A stretch of 64,000 nucleotides of DNA from the NCBI GenBank assembly GCA_963697525.1, contig OY969087.1:4402001-4466000 (forward strand). The letters run 5' to 3'. Numbering within the stretch: position 1 is the stretch's first letter; the number at the start of each line of letters is the position of its first letter. Positions 35,105 through 43,091 of this stretch are shown here, in pieces. This DNA is from Bradymonas sp963697525 (GTDB lineage Bacteria; Myxococcota_A; Bradymonadia; Bradymonadales; Bradymonadaceae). Below the pieces are notes generated by a model that was not told where the DNA came from, searched no databases, and saw only the letters and a program-made list of their open reading frames with translations. The translations under genes and the position numbers were made by a program.

Positions 35105-37927
35105 TCACTCGGACATCGACCCTTTGGATGTGTCGGCGTTGGGATTGGTTTCGGATTTCTTGTCCTTGGCGAGCACGTCGTCCAGCCCCTGACGCACCGA
35201 CTCGAGCGATTGACGCCGCTCGATCATGGTGATGGTCTGGTCGAGCGCGCTCTTGAGGCGAGGATCGGCGCGCTTTTGCCACTCGGTCAGGTCGTCGAGC
35301 AGCCCCTTGTCGTTGTAGAAGGCCAGGGCGCGCAGGGCGACGCGTCGCGCGGCCACGGAGTCATCGCTGCGGGCCGTGTCCAACAGGTGGGGCATCGCCT
35401 CGGCGCTGCGCCGGCGTCCCAGCGACAGCATGAGGTGGTTGCGAAGCCGCCGACGGGCGCGTGTGCCCTTGGAGAGCTTCGTCCAGCCGTCGTGGTCCAG
35501 CAGTCCCAGCAAAAATTTCTCGCCGCGCTGGGAATGGTCGAGGCCGAGCAAGTCGAGCATGGCGACGCGCATATCCAGGTTGATATCGGCATTCTTCACC
35601 AGCGAGCAGGCCAACTTCGCGTCGATGCTGCGCGAGGCGCGGTCGAGCGCATGCGCCGCCAGCAGCGACGCTGCCGTATTGGGCTCGTTGCGAAAGCGCG
35701 CCTCGAAGGCCCGCGCCGTCGTCGGGTTGTCGATAGCGGCGAGGACGCGAAAGGCGTGCTGCAGGCCCGCCTTCCAGCGCTCGCGTCTGGAATAGGCGAC
35801 TACGGCGTCGAGCACCTTGGAGACGTCTTTGCGCTGAGACAGCGCTTTGACGGCGGCGATGCGCACATCCGGCGACTTGTCGGACAGCGCGGCGACGATG
35901 ACCGAGCGGGCTTGGTCGGACGGGTAGCGCCCCAGCGCCTCCACGGTCGCCTTGCGCACCAGCGCGTCGTCGTCCGCCGCATATTTTTGGTGCGCAGCTT
36001 TGACGAAGCCGTCGGCGTGGAAGAACTTGGCCACCCGCAACGCCCGCAACATCGCCGGACGGCTGGTGGTATGCTCGAGCAACGCCCCGTAGATCTCGGG
36101 GCGAGGCATCGGGCCCTGATCGTTGAAGTGCAGCCGCTTGCCCAGCAGGCTGAGCGCGCGCAGCGCGTCCAGGCCCGCGGGTGTGTTGACGTGGGAGCGC
36201 GCGTGCACCAAAAGCGGCTCGACCAGGGCCTCTCCGCCGGCGCCGAGCGCGCGGATGCGCTCGTTGCGAATCATGCGGTCTCCCTGGCCCAGCCGGTCGA
36301 TGAGTTTGACCAGGTGCTTGGGTTTGCCCACCCGCCCGAGCAGACGAAGCACATCCGCGTACTTGCGCGAGTCCTTCAGGGAGCCATTCTGCAACACAGC
36401 GATGAGCCCGGGGGCGGCCTCGGTGTAATGGGCGGCGAGGCTGCGCTTGATCGCGCGGTATTCCGGGGCGTCGGTGTCCGTTTTTCGCAGAAAATCCACC
36501 AACATGGGGACCGCCTCATCGGCCGGCAGTGTGGCCATCAGCGGGATGATTCGGCGGCGCTGCGCGGGCGTGCCCTCGCGCACCGCCCGGCGAACCTGGC
36601 CGACGAGTTGGCGTTTGATCGTCAGCGCGAGCTCGGCGATGCGCTCTCGGGTGCGGGCGTTTTTCTCGTTGGCGATGCGCGCCACCACCCGCGCGGCCGT
36701 CTGCTCGGCATCCTTGCCGTGCAAGACCGAATAGGGAGTGATCTCCGAGATCGCCACCGTATCACGTGTCCAACTCGGCTGGCCCTTGACGCGCGCGCCG
36801 CGCTTGGCGTCGAGCACCATCACGCTCATGCACCGTGTCTTCTGCGGCTCGGGTAGATCGATGGTCACGCCCCGGCCGGAGGCGACCATGTCGAAGTCCA
36901 GATGGTCCAGCTTCACGATGTAGCGTTTGCCGTTGGACAACCCGATCAGCAGGCGAGTGGGATGCGCAAAGGCGCGGTACAACGACTTATCGCCGCCCAG
37001 TCCGGGCACCACGCGGATCGAGCTCAGGCCGACGGCGTCGTTGACCTGGGCGCTGACGAATTCGCCGCGGCCCAGCCCCTTGGCTCCCTCCAACCAGCCG
37101 GTGTCGACCTTTCCATCGCCCAATTCCAGCGGACGGATGAGCGCGCCGCGCTCATTGGGGCTTCGCCGATCGCTGGAGGCCGCAAACCACTGGTACCATC
37201 CGGCGAGCATCGGCGGCTTGAAATCCGCCGCGCTCGGACTGGTCTCCACCCGCGCGGCGTCGGCGATCAGGCGTTTGATGTCCAATTGCTGCTCGAACTT
37301 GCCCGATTGGGGCTTGTAGCGGTCGAAGAGCACCGGATCGGCGGCGGACGCGCCGCAAAAGATGGAGTCGTGGCCGCGATGGCGCCGAATCAGGCTCTTG
37401 AAGTTGTGCGCCTTGCGAAATTCGAATCGCTCCCCGCCGTCGAGCACCGAGTATTGGGCGGTGTCCAGGCGTTTCCAACTGGACTTGCCGTGCTCGGTCT
37501 GGACCACCCAGACCACCTGAAATTGGGTCGCGGGCGGAGGGGCTTTGCCGTGAACTCCGGGCAGCGCGGCCATGATCACGGCCGTTTTCTGTGGAGAGAG
37601 CCTCGCGGCGGCGACCTCGTAGCCGTAGTGAGGGGCGACGATCCAGTCGGGGATGGGCTCGCGCAGGGCGGTGTCTCCGGTCTTGGCGTCGACGACCGAG
37701 ACCGCCCATTTTTGCTTGGCTACGGTGGGCTCGATGCTCAACCGAACCTTGGTGTTCGGGCCAGGAAGCTCGAACGACGTACGGTATCGCGGCTTCGCCC
37801 CGGGTTGCTGGTGCGTCGCACGCGGCCCGGGAGCGGGTTGCTGCGCGCACACCACGCTCGGAATGGCGAGCACACTGAGCAGCAATCCCACGTCCAACAG
37901 ACGCAAGCGGTAGGTTGAAAAGTTCAT
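35105..37927 (-). CDS. Exported HEAT-repeat protein with a glycan-binding-like domain
   Basis: 940 residues. A signal peptide (LLLSVLAIPSVVCAQQ) ends near residue 29. The N-terminal third is a beta-rich region with no known fold; residues about 290-400 resemble a discoidin or NADase-type glycan-binding domain (SSIRVVPGLGGDKS, RLLIGLSNGKRYIVKLDH and CMSVMVLDAKRG). From about 420 on there are repeated helical pairs of HEAT type, for example DDDALVRKATVEALGRYPSDQA and SDKSPDVRIAAVKALSQR, to about 890, and then an Asp/Lys-rich tail. HEAT arrays are protein-binding scaffolds. It probably sits in the periplasm or outside. It follows the Nudix gene by 8 nt and is likely co-transcribed. The function is unknown. 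Confidence 0.8.
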   Translation of the reverse strand: MNFSTYRLRLLDVGLLLSVLAIPSVVCAQQPAPGPRATHQQPGAKPRYRTSFELPGPNTKVRLSIEPTVAKQKWAVSVVDAKTGDTALREPIPDWIVAPHYGYEVAAARLSPQKTAVIMAALPGVHGKAPPPATQFQVVWVVQTEHGKSSWKRLDTAQYSVLDGGERFEFRKAHNFKSLIRRHRGHDSIFCGASAADPVLFDRYKPQSGKFEQQLDIKRLIADAARVETSPSAADFKPPMLAGWYQWFAASSDRRSPNERGALIRPLELGDGKVDTGWLEGAKGLGRGEFVSAQVNDAVGLSSIRVVPGLGGDKSLYRAFAHPTRLLIGLSNGKRYIVKLDHLDFDMVASGRGVTIDLPEPQKTRCMSVMVLDAKRGARVKGQPSWTRDTVAISEITPYSVLHGKDAEQTAARVVARIANEKNARTRERIAELALTIKRQLVGQVRRAVREGTPAQRRRIIPLMATLPADEAVPMLVDFLRKTDTDAPEYRAIKRSLAAHYTEAAPGLIAVLQNGSLKDSRKYADVLRLLGRVGKPKHLVKLIDRLGQGDRMIRNERIRALGAGGEALVEPLLVHARSHVNTPAGLDALRALSLLGKRLHFNDQGPMPRPEIYGALLEHTTSRPAMLRALRVAKFFHADGFVKAAHQKYAADDDALVRKATVEALGRYPSDQARSVIVAALSDKSPDVRIAAVKALSQRKDVSKVLDAVVAYSRRERWKAGLQHAFRVLAAIDNPTTARAFEARFRNEPNTAASLLAAHALDRASRSIDAKLACSLVKNADINLDMRVAMLDLLGLDHSQRGEKFLLGLLDHDGWTKLSKGTRARRRLRNHLMLSLGRRRSAEAMPHLLDTARSDDSVAARRVALRALAFYNDKGLLDDLTEWQKRADPRLKSALDQTITMIERRQSLESVRQGLDDVLAKDKKSETNPNADTSKGSMSE

Positions 37928-37935
37928 CCAATTTC

Positions 37936-38385
37936 TCAGGCGTGGATTCGTGCCAGCTCGTCCATTGGAGATGGGCGCTCGCCCGTCTCTCGAAACTTAA
38001 AGTAATGCTCTAAAACTCGGCCGTGGTCGAAGACGATATCATCGGGAAGCTCCTCACGGGTAAATAGGCGAGCCTCGGCCGCGTCGTCACCGCCCACGGG
38101 CTGTTTGTCGGCGGTGGCGGTGAACACCGTTGACATGGTGTGCTGACGTGGGTCGCGCTTCGGATCCGAGTAGACGTACAGCAGTTCTTGAAGCGTGACT
38201 TTAAGGTTGGTTTCCTCTTCGGCCTCGCGCACCGCCGCGTGTTCGACCGTCTCGCCCTCGTCGACGAAGCCGCCGGGAATGGCCCAGCCGAAGGGCTCAT
38301 TTTTGCGCCGGATGAGCACGATACGCCCGCCGATCTCGATGATGATGTCGACGGTGGGCTTGGGATTTCGGTAGTCGTCGGTCAT
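37936..38385 (-). CDS. Nudix hydrolase
   Basis: 149 residues with the Nudix box G39-x5-E45-x7-RExxEE (GFVDEGETVEHAAVREAEEE), in which the Glu and Arg residues coordinate Mg2+. The final Gly of the consensus is replaced by Asn. Such enzymes hydrolyse nucleoside diphosphates linked to another moiety. The PTVDIIIEIGGRIVLIRRKN start is typical of ADP-ribose pyrophosphatase-like Nudix proteins, although the substrate is unknown. ATG 38385 was chosen over an earlier non-ATG start. It is the first gene of a likely operon with the HEAT protein and diverges from maf. Confidence 0.88.
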   Translation of the reverse strand: MTDDYRNPKPTVDIIIEIGGRIVLIRRKNEPFGWAIPGGFVDEGETVEHAAVREAEEETNLKVTLQELLYVYSDPKRDPRQHTMSTVFTATADKQPVGGDDAAEARLFTREELPDDIVFDHGRVLEHYFKFRETGERPSPMDELARIHA

Positions 38386-38482
38386 AGCGAAAAAAATCGA
38401 ATTTTTGACAGAGGGGCCTGGCAAACTTACGGTCTATCACAGCAACAACGCGCGCCGAGGGCGCAAAACTTCCCGAGCGACG

Positions 38483-39109
38483 ATGTCTGAACTCACCGAC
38501 AACAACCGCAGGTTCATCCTCGCCAGTGGCTCGCCGCGGCGGCGCGAACTGATGCAAAACCTGGGCTTTGTGCCCGAGGTCGTCGTCAGCGACATCCCCG
38601 AGCAACGCCAACCGGGCGAGTCGCCAACAGATTATACGCGTCGGCTGGCAGTTGCGAAGGCCGAAGACGTGCGCGACAAACTCCGCGGCCGTGATTCGCT
38701 GCCACAGTGGATTTTGGCCGCCGACACGATCGTCATCGTGGACGAGGACGTGCTCGAAAAGCCCGTCGACGCCGACGATGCCGCCCGCATGTTGCGCAGG
38801 CTGTCCGGTGATGAGCATATCGTGGAGACCACGTTTTGCTGGCTGCAGCGCTCGACGGGGCGCCAAACGGTGCGCTCGGTGCGCGCCGACGTCGAGTTTC
38901 GCGAGCTCGGCGACGCCTTCATCGAGCGCTACGTCGCCACCGGCGAGCCGTCGGATAAGGCCGGCTCTTACGGGATTCAGGACGTGGGAAGCGCGCTGGT
39001 GCGCCGAATCGAGGGCTCGTATTTCACCATCGTGGGACTGCCGGTCTGCGAGGTCGTCGAGGAGCTGGAGCGCCTCGGCGGGTTGAGCGGCTTTCCCTTT
39101 TCGACGTGA
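38483..39109 (+). CDS. maf: Maf-like nucleotide pyrophosphatase
   Basis: 208 residues of the Maf family, which hydrolyses non-canonical or excess nucleoside triphosphates and is linked to arrested division when overproduced. Motifs: LASGSPRRRELM near the start, AADTIVIVD, DADDAARMLRRLSG and DKAGSYGIQDVG, all typical. ATG 38483 gives the canonical start; the longer frame adds 26 residues with no homology-like features. The gene begins the maf-yggS-proC-divIVA operon and its stop (TGA 39107-39109) overlaps a GTG that could start the next gene. Confidence 0.93.
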   Translation: MSELTDNNRRFILASGSPRRRELMQNLGFVPEVVVSDIPEQRQPGESPTDYTRRLAVAKAEDVRDKLRGRDSLPQWILAADTIVIVDEDVLEKPVDADDAARMLRRLSGDEHIVETTFCWLQRSTGRQTVRSVRADVEFRELGDAFIERYVATGEPSDKAGSYGIQDVGSALVRRIEGSYFTIVGLPVCEVVEELERLGGLSGFPFST

Positions 39110-39114
39110 CCACC

Positions 39115-39849
39115 ATGGCCGATGACGCCACAACTCAATACGCCCCCGAGGCGCTTCGCGACAGGCTCGCCGCGGTCCAACGCCGCGTCGACGCCGCCCG
39201 TGCGCGGGCAGGGCGCTCGCGCGACGCCGTCACGCTCATCGCGGTCAGCAAGACGCATCCGGTGCAGGCGCTGCGCACGCTGTACGAGGCCGGCCAGCGC
39301 GACTTCGGCGAGTCCTACGTCCAGGAGTGGCAGGACAAGGCGGCCGCGCTTCCCGGCGATGTGCGCTGGCATTTTATTGGCCATCTGCAGTCCAACAAGG
39401 CTAAGTATATCGTCGACGAGGTGACGCTGATCCATTCGGTGGACCGAAAGAGCGTGATGAAGAAGCTCCACAAGCGCTCCGACGAGCGCGCTGACGTGCT
39501 GTTGCAGGTCAACATCGCCGGCCAGGAGACCAAGAGCGGCGTCGCACCCGACGAGCTGCTCGAGCTCGTCGAGCTCACCCGCAACTATCCCAGCCTGCGC
39601 GTGCGTGGATTGATGACCATCCCGCCCTACGTCGACGACCCCGAGCAAAACCGAGGGCATTTTCGGCGCATGCGCGAGTTGTTCGAGCAGGCCAAGGCCT
39701 GGCTTGCCGAGCACGCTTCCGACGACGCGCCCGCTTTCGAGCATCTGTCGATGGGCATGAGCGGCGACTTCGAGGTCGCCATCGAAGAGGGGGCGACGCT
39801 CGTGCGGGTGGGGACGGCAATTTTCGGACAGAGGGACTACGACCAATGA
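39115..39849 (+). CDS. yggS: YggS-family pyridoxal phosphate homeostasis protein
   Basis: 244 residues with the alanine-racemase N-terminal fold that binds PLP and buffers it without known enzymatic activity. Motifs: LIAVSKTHP (Lys binds PLP), FGESYVQEWQDK (usually FGENYVQE), WHFIGHLQSNK, LLQVNIAGQETKSG and LSMGMSGDFEVAIEEGATLVRVGTAIFG. ATG 39115 gives MADDATTQ. A GTG at 39106 overlaps the maf stop and would add three residues. The end overlaps proC as ATGA. The yggS-proC-divIVA order is common and is probably linked to growth and division in this operon. Confidence 0.94.
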   Translation: MADDATTQYAPEALRDRLAAVQRRVDAARARAGRSRDAVTLIAVSKTHPVQALRTLYEAGQRDFGESYVQEWQDKAAALPGDVRWHFIGHLQSNKAKYIVDEVTLIHSVDRKSVMKKLHKRSDERADVLLQVNIAGQETKSGVAPDELLELVELTRNYPSLRVRGLMTIPPYVDDPEQNRGHFRRMRELFEQAKAWLAEHASDDAPAFEHLSMGMSGDFEVAIEEGATLVRVGTAIFGQRDYDQ

Positions 39850-40673
39850 GCGAACACACCGACAAGACGGCGCTCGCCGACACGCTGGTGGTGTTGTTGG
39901 GCTGCGGACGCATGGGAAGCGCGCTGGCCGGCGGCCTGGTCGACTCCGGGGCGCTCGACGCGCAGAATTTGGTGTGCCTCGACGCCTATGCTACCAAAGC
40001 CGAGGCGCTGGCCGGCGAACTGGGCGCGCGCACCGACCTCCCGGCTCACGACGGGGCGCGTCTGTGGATCGTCGCGGTCAAACCCGGCGACGTCGCGACG
40101 GCGCTGGCGAGTCATCTGGATACGCTCGAAGCCGGCGACACGGTCGTCTCGATCGCCGCCGGCGTGCCCGTCGCCAGACTGCGCGCGATCATCGGCGACG
40201 GCCCCGGGCTGGTGCGCGCGATGCCGAACACCCCCGCGCTGGTGCGCAGGGGCGTCACCGGCATCATGGCCGACGGAGACCTCGATTTGGCGCCGGTGCG
40301 CGAACTCTTCGCCAGCGTCGGCCACGTGGTCGAGCTCAAACGCGAGGACCATTTCGACGCGCTCACCGCGGTCAGCGGAAGCGGGCCGGCGTACATATTC
40401 ACCGCGCTGGAGGCGCTGGCCGACGGCGGCGTGCTCATGGGTCTGAGCCGACAGGTCGCTCGCGAATTGGCCGTGCACACCGTCGCCGGGGCGGCGGCGC
40501 TGGTCGAGGCCGACCCCGACGTACACACCGCCGAACTCAAGGACCGGGTCGCCAGCCCCGCTGGCACCACGATTACGGGCCTGGCGGCCCTGGAGAAATT
40601 TGGATTTCGGCACGCGCTCATCAGCGCGGTCGAGGCGGCGGCACGACGCAGCCGTCAAATGGGCGAGGACTGA
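39846..40673 (+). CDS. proC: Pyrroline-5-carboxylate reductase
   Basis: Last step of proline synthesis: NAD(P)H-dependent reduction of P5C to proline. 275 residues with the dinucleotide loop LGCGRMGSALAGG, VRAMPNTPALV, SGSGPAYIFTALEALADGGV and SPAGTTITGLAALE, the C-terminal ProC signature. The sequence after the nucleotide-binding loop and the length match the family. ATG overlaps the yggS stop (ATGA at 39846-39849), implying translational coupling. It is followed by divIVA after about 20 nt. Confidence 0.94.
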   Translation: MSEHTDKTALADTLVVLLGCGRMGSALAGGLVDSGALDAQNLVCLDAYATKAEALAGELGARTDLPAHDGARLWIVAVKPGDVATALASHLDTLEAGDTVVSIAAGVPVARLRAIIGDGPGLVRAMPNTPALVRRGVTGIMADGDLDLAPVRELFASVGHVVELKREDHFDALTAVSGSGPAYIFTALEALADGGVLMGLSRQVARELAVHTVAGAAALVEADPDVHTAELKDRVASPAGTTITGLAALEKFGFRHALISAVEAAARRSRQMGED

Positions 40674-40694
40674 GCAGCCATGGAGGGCAGCAGT

Positions 40695-41327
40695 ATGTTG
40701 AAGTTTAGCGCCGAAGATATCGCCAATCAGAGCTTCGAGACCCGCTTTCGCGGCTACGACCGCCAGCAGGTCGAGGAGTTTTTGAACGTGCTCAGCCGCG
40801 AGTTCGAGCACCTGGTCACCGAATTCAAGCAGGCCAAGCAGGAGCTAGGCGAGTACAAACAGGAGCTGCGCGAGTACCGCCGCCGCGAAAAGAGTCTGCA
40901 CGACGCCCTCAACATGGCCAAACAGGTCGGCGAGGAGATCAAGCAGCAGGCCGAGCGCGACGCCGAACTGACCATGGCCAACGCCGAGCTGCGCGCCGAG
41001 CGCATGCTCTCGGGCGTCCAAAACCGCGTGGGCGCGCTGCGCGAGGAGCTGTTCGACCTGCAGCAGCAGCGGCTGCGCTGCGAGACCGAACTGCGCAACG
41101 TCCTCGAATCCCACCTCAAGATGGTCGACCTGTTGAGCATCCCCGAGGGCGAGCAGCGCTCGTCAATCTCGCGCGCGCCCAAGCCGCCCGAGGCTCCCGA
41201 GTATCACGCCGCTGGCGGTGACCCCGAGGTCGACGACATCGTCCACGTCAGCGATTCGGATATCGAGTCCTCCGAGGCCGTCGACGAGGGCGCTTCGAAC
41301 ACCTTTCCGGGGATGGCGAGCCTTTAG
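40695..41327 (+). CDS. divIVA: DivIVA domain protein
   Basis: 210 residues, coiled coil. The conserved N-terminal segment MLKFSAEDIANQSFETRFRG with YDRQQVEEFLNVLS is the DivIVA lipid-binding and dimerisation region, followed by long coiled coil (about 40-150) and an acidic, disordered tail. DivIVA-type proteins mark curved membranes and poles and organise division or polar growth. GGAGG at 40685-40689 lies well placed before ATG 40695. ATG 40680 would add five residues. It is the last gene of the maf-yggS-proC-divIVA operon. A repeat and strong terminator follow. Confidence 0.9.
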   Translation: MLKFSAEDIANQSFETRFRGYDRQQVEEFLNVLSREFEHLVTEFKQAKQELGEYKQELREYRRREKSLHDALNMAKQVGEEIKQQAERDAELTMANAELRAERMLSGVQNRVGALREELFDLQQQRLRCETELRNVLESHLKMVDLLSIPEGEQRSSISRAPKPPEAPEYHAAGGDPEVDDIVHVSDSDIESSEAVDEGASNTFPGMASL

Positions 41328-41334
41328 TCTATAT

Positions 41335-41495
41335 CCCCGGAATGAATTCCGGGGCTATTTTTGGAACGGCGTAAAGATTTCCGCGTAGCTCTTTCGTGAC
41401 TCTGTGCTGTCCGCGGATTTCAAAGGCGCGGCGATCGTGCTTCGCAGCAATTGATCCGCCTTTTCCCCCAATAGCCCCCGGAATGAATTCCGGGG
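41335..41495. repeat. Dispersed palindrome, family A, two further copies
   Basis: CCCCGGAATGAATTCCGGGG occurs at 41335-41354 and again at 41476-41495, each a perfect 9-bp stem. Downstream of the first copy, GGCTATTTTTGGAAC and GCGTAAAGA match 10797-10821 closely. The pair forms a symmetric element about 160 nt across, after divIVA. Confidence 0.8.
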
Positions 41496-41509
41496 TCATT
41501 CCAAGACAA

Positions 41510-41543
41510 AGCGCCGAGGCGGCCAGGCCGCCTCGGCGCTTTT
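41510..41543 (+). terminator. Strong intrinsic terminator after divIVA
   Basis: AGCGCCGAGGCGGC (41510-41523) pairs perfectly with GCCGCCTCGGCGCT (41527-41540) around a 3-nt loop, followed by four Ts. It ends the maf-yggS-proC-divIVA operon. Confidence 0.85.
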
Positions 41544-41991
41544 CATCATTCATCCATTCATTGTGACGGTTGCGACATACAGCCAACAAACATCAACCAT
41601 TCATTTAGCAATACTCGGTGTAGGCATGTTGGTGCGTGTGTGCTCCGTGCCGGGTTATAGCGTGTCAGCCCCCGGAAGACGACCTGCGACTTGCTGCACT
41701 TCGCCGGGCGGGCGCATCTTCATTGTGCTGGCCGCCCCGCCTAGTTGGCGGGGACGGCCGAATCATTCATTCAGCCATCCAAACATTCGCTCGCTCCCAG
41801 GAGCATAACGCGTGCCAGCGCTGACGAAGGGGCGAGGGCGGGCCACGAGGGGCCGGAAATTCCAGGAGCGGGCTCGTACGTTGTCCGATTACGGGTGAAA
41901 CTCCGGCGTTCATTCGGACATTGATGTCACGGCGGATAAAAGTTTATCCACTCCGTGCGCCTGGATTGGTTGGACTGGTGAGAGAGAGCGA

Positions 41992-42996
41992 ATGAATCGG
42001 CGACGCGTGCATCGAGCATTGCTTGTGGGGATCCTGCTGATCACACTTATGGGCGGCGCGGCGCCGGCGTTTGCGCAGGTGCCGAAAGACCAGATGACCA
42101 CGACGACGGCGGCCGGGCAGTCGCTCGTCTTCCACCATCTGAAGCGCTACGAGCAGGGCATCGCGCTGCTCGAAAAGGAGGGCCCGCCGACCTACCGGCG
42201 CGTCAAGAAGGCGCTGGGCATCGACAAGATGCCTCCCATCGACGTGTGGGTGGTGCCGCGGGTCTCCGACTATTACCAACTGCACAATCGGGTCGATGAC
42301 GCGCCCAAATGGGCCGTGGGGCTGTCGTTTTCGGGGCGCCACGAGATCATCGTCTCCCACGCCAAGCAGTCGCCGCGTGAGGTGTTGCGCACGTTTTCGC
42401 ACGAGCTCGCCCACGTCGCCGTCGACCAGGCGCGCGGCAAGACGCCCGTGCCGCGCTGGTTCAACGAGGGGTTTGCGGTGATGATGGCCCAGGAGTGGAA
42501 CGCCAAGCGCAGCGAGAAGCTGTCACGGGCGGCATCGACCGGCGGGCTCATCCGCTTCGAGTATCTGTGGAATACCTTTCCCAGCCACCACCTGTCGGCC
42601 AACCTGGCCTACGACCAGAGCTTCCACTTCGTGCGCTGGCTGCAGCAAAAATACGGCAAGAATTTGTACGCGCGGGTCATGAAGCGGGTGCGCGGGGGCA
42701 GGTCGTTTCGCCGGGCCCTGGCGACGGAGACGGGCACGTCGTTTCCCCTGCTGGAGGCGCATTGGCGCCGCTCGTTGACCCGGGGCACGAGCTTCTGGTC
42801 CATCCTGAGCGACGACATCGTGGTATTTTTTGGCGTCGGCGTCTTTTTCGTTATAGCATTGGTTGTCGCGCGGCGGCGCCGGCGCCGACAGCTTGCGTCC
42901 ATGGAGGACGAAGAGGTCGACGACGCCTGGAGTTACGACGCCTCGCGCTACCCGCTTCCCGGCCAGCAGCCACCCGACGATGAGCCGCCGTCATGA
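41992..42996 (+). CDS. Membrane-anchored zinc metallopeptidase-like protein
   Basis: 334 residues. A signal peptide (ALLVGILLITLMGGAAPAFAQ, to about 29) is followed by a domain with HELAH (137-141), the HExxH zinc motif, and NEG (about 158-160), a likely third ligand in gluzincin peptidases (peptidase MA-like). The C-terminal membrane segment (VVFFGVGVFFVIALVVARRRRRR, about 282-305) leads to a basic then acidic cytosolic tail. The catalytic domain would face the periplasm. Substrate unknown. ATG 41992 is preceded by GAGAGAGAG. The gene appears to be transcribed alone. Confidence 0.8.
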   Translation: MNRRRVHRALLVGILLITLMGGAAPAFAQVPKDQMTTTTAAGQSLVFHHLKRYEQGIALLEKEGPPTYRRVKKALGIDKMPPIDVWVVPRVSDYYQLHNRVDDAPKWAVGLSFSGRHEIIVSHAKQSPREVLRTFSHELAHVAVDQARGKTPVPRWFNEGFAVMMAQEWNAKRSEKLSRAASTGGLIRFEYLWNTFPSHHLSANLAYDQSFHFVRWLQQKYGKNLYARVMKRVRGGRSFRRALATETGTSFPLLEAHWRRSLTRGTSFWSILSDDIVVFFGVGVFFVIALVVARRRRRRQLASMEDEEVDDAWSYDASRYPLPGQQPPDDEPPS

Positions 42997-43091
42997 CGAC
43001 CGCGCTCACGGGGGCAGACGGCCGCGAGGCGCATTCGCTGTAGAATTTGCTGGACTGCAAGTGCCACGGACGGCACCCGAGGAGCTAAGGA

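Larger units (their letters stand above)
41328..41991. other. 664-nt stretch without a convincing gene
   Basis: It contains two family-A palindromes (41335-41354 and 41476-41495), an intrinsic terminator (41510-41543), CATTCATT runs (about 41543-41605 and 41762-41795), a strong GGCCGCCCCGCC/GGCGGGGACGGCC hairpin at 41730-41759, and GAGAGAGAG just before ATG 41992. No RNA gene was recognised. A small open frame near 41563-41808 lacks coding character. Confidence 0.6.

Noticed and set aside
41563..41808. A small open frame in the 41.3-42.0 kb gap
   Set aside because: No Shine-Dalgarno, no protein-like pattern, and it overlaps CATTCATT runs and hairpins.
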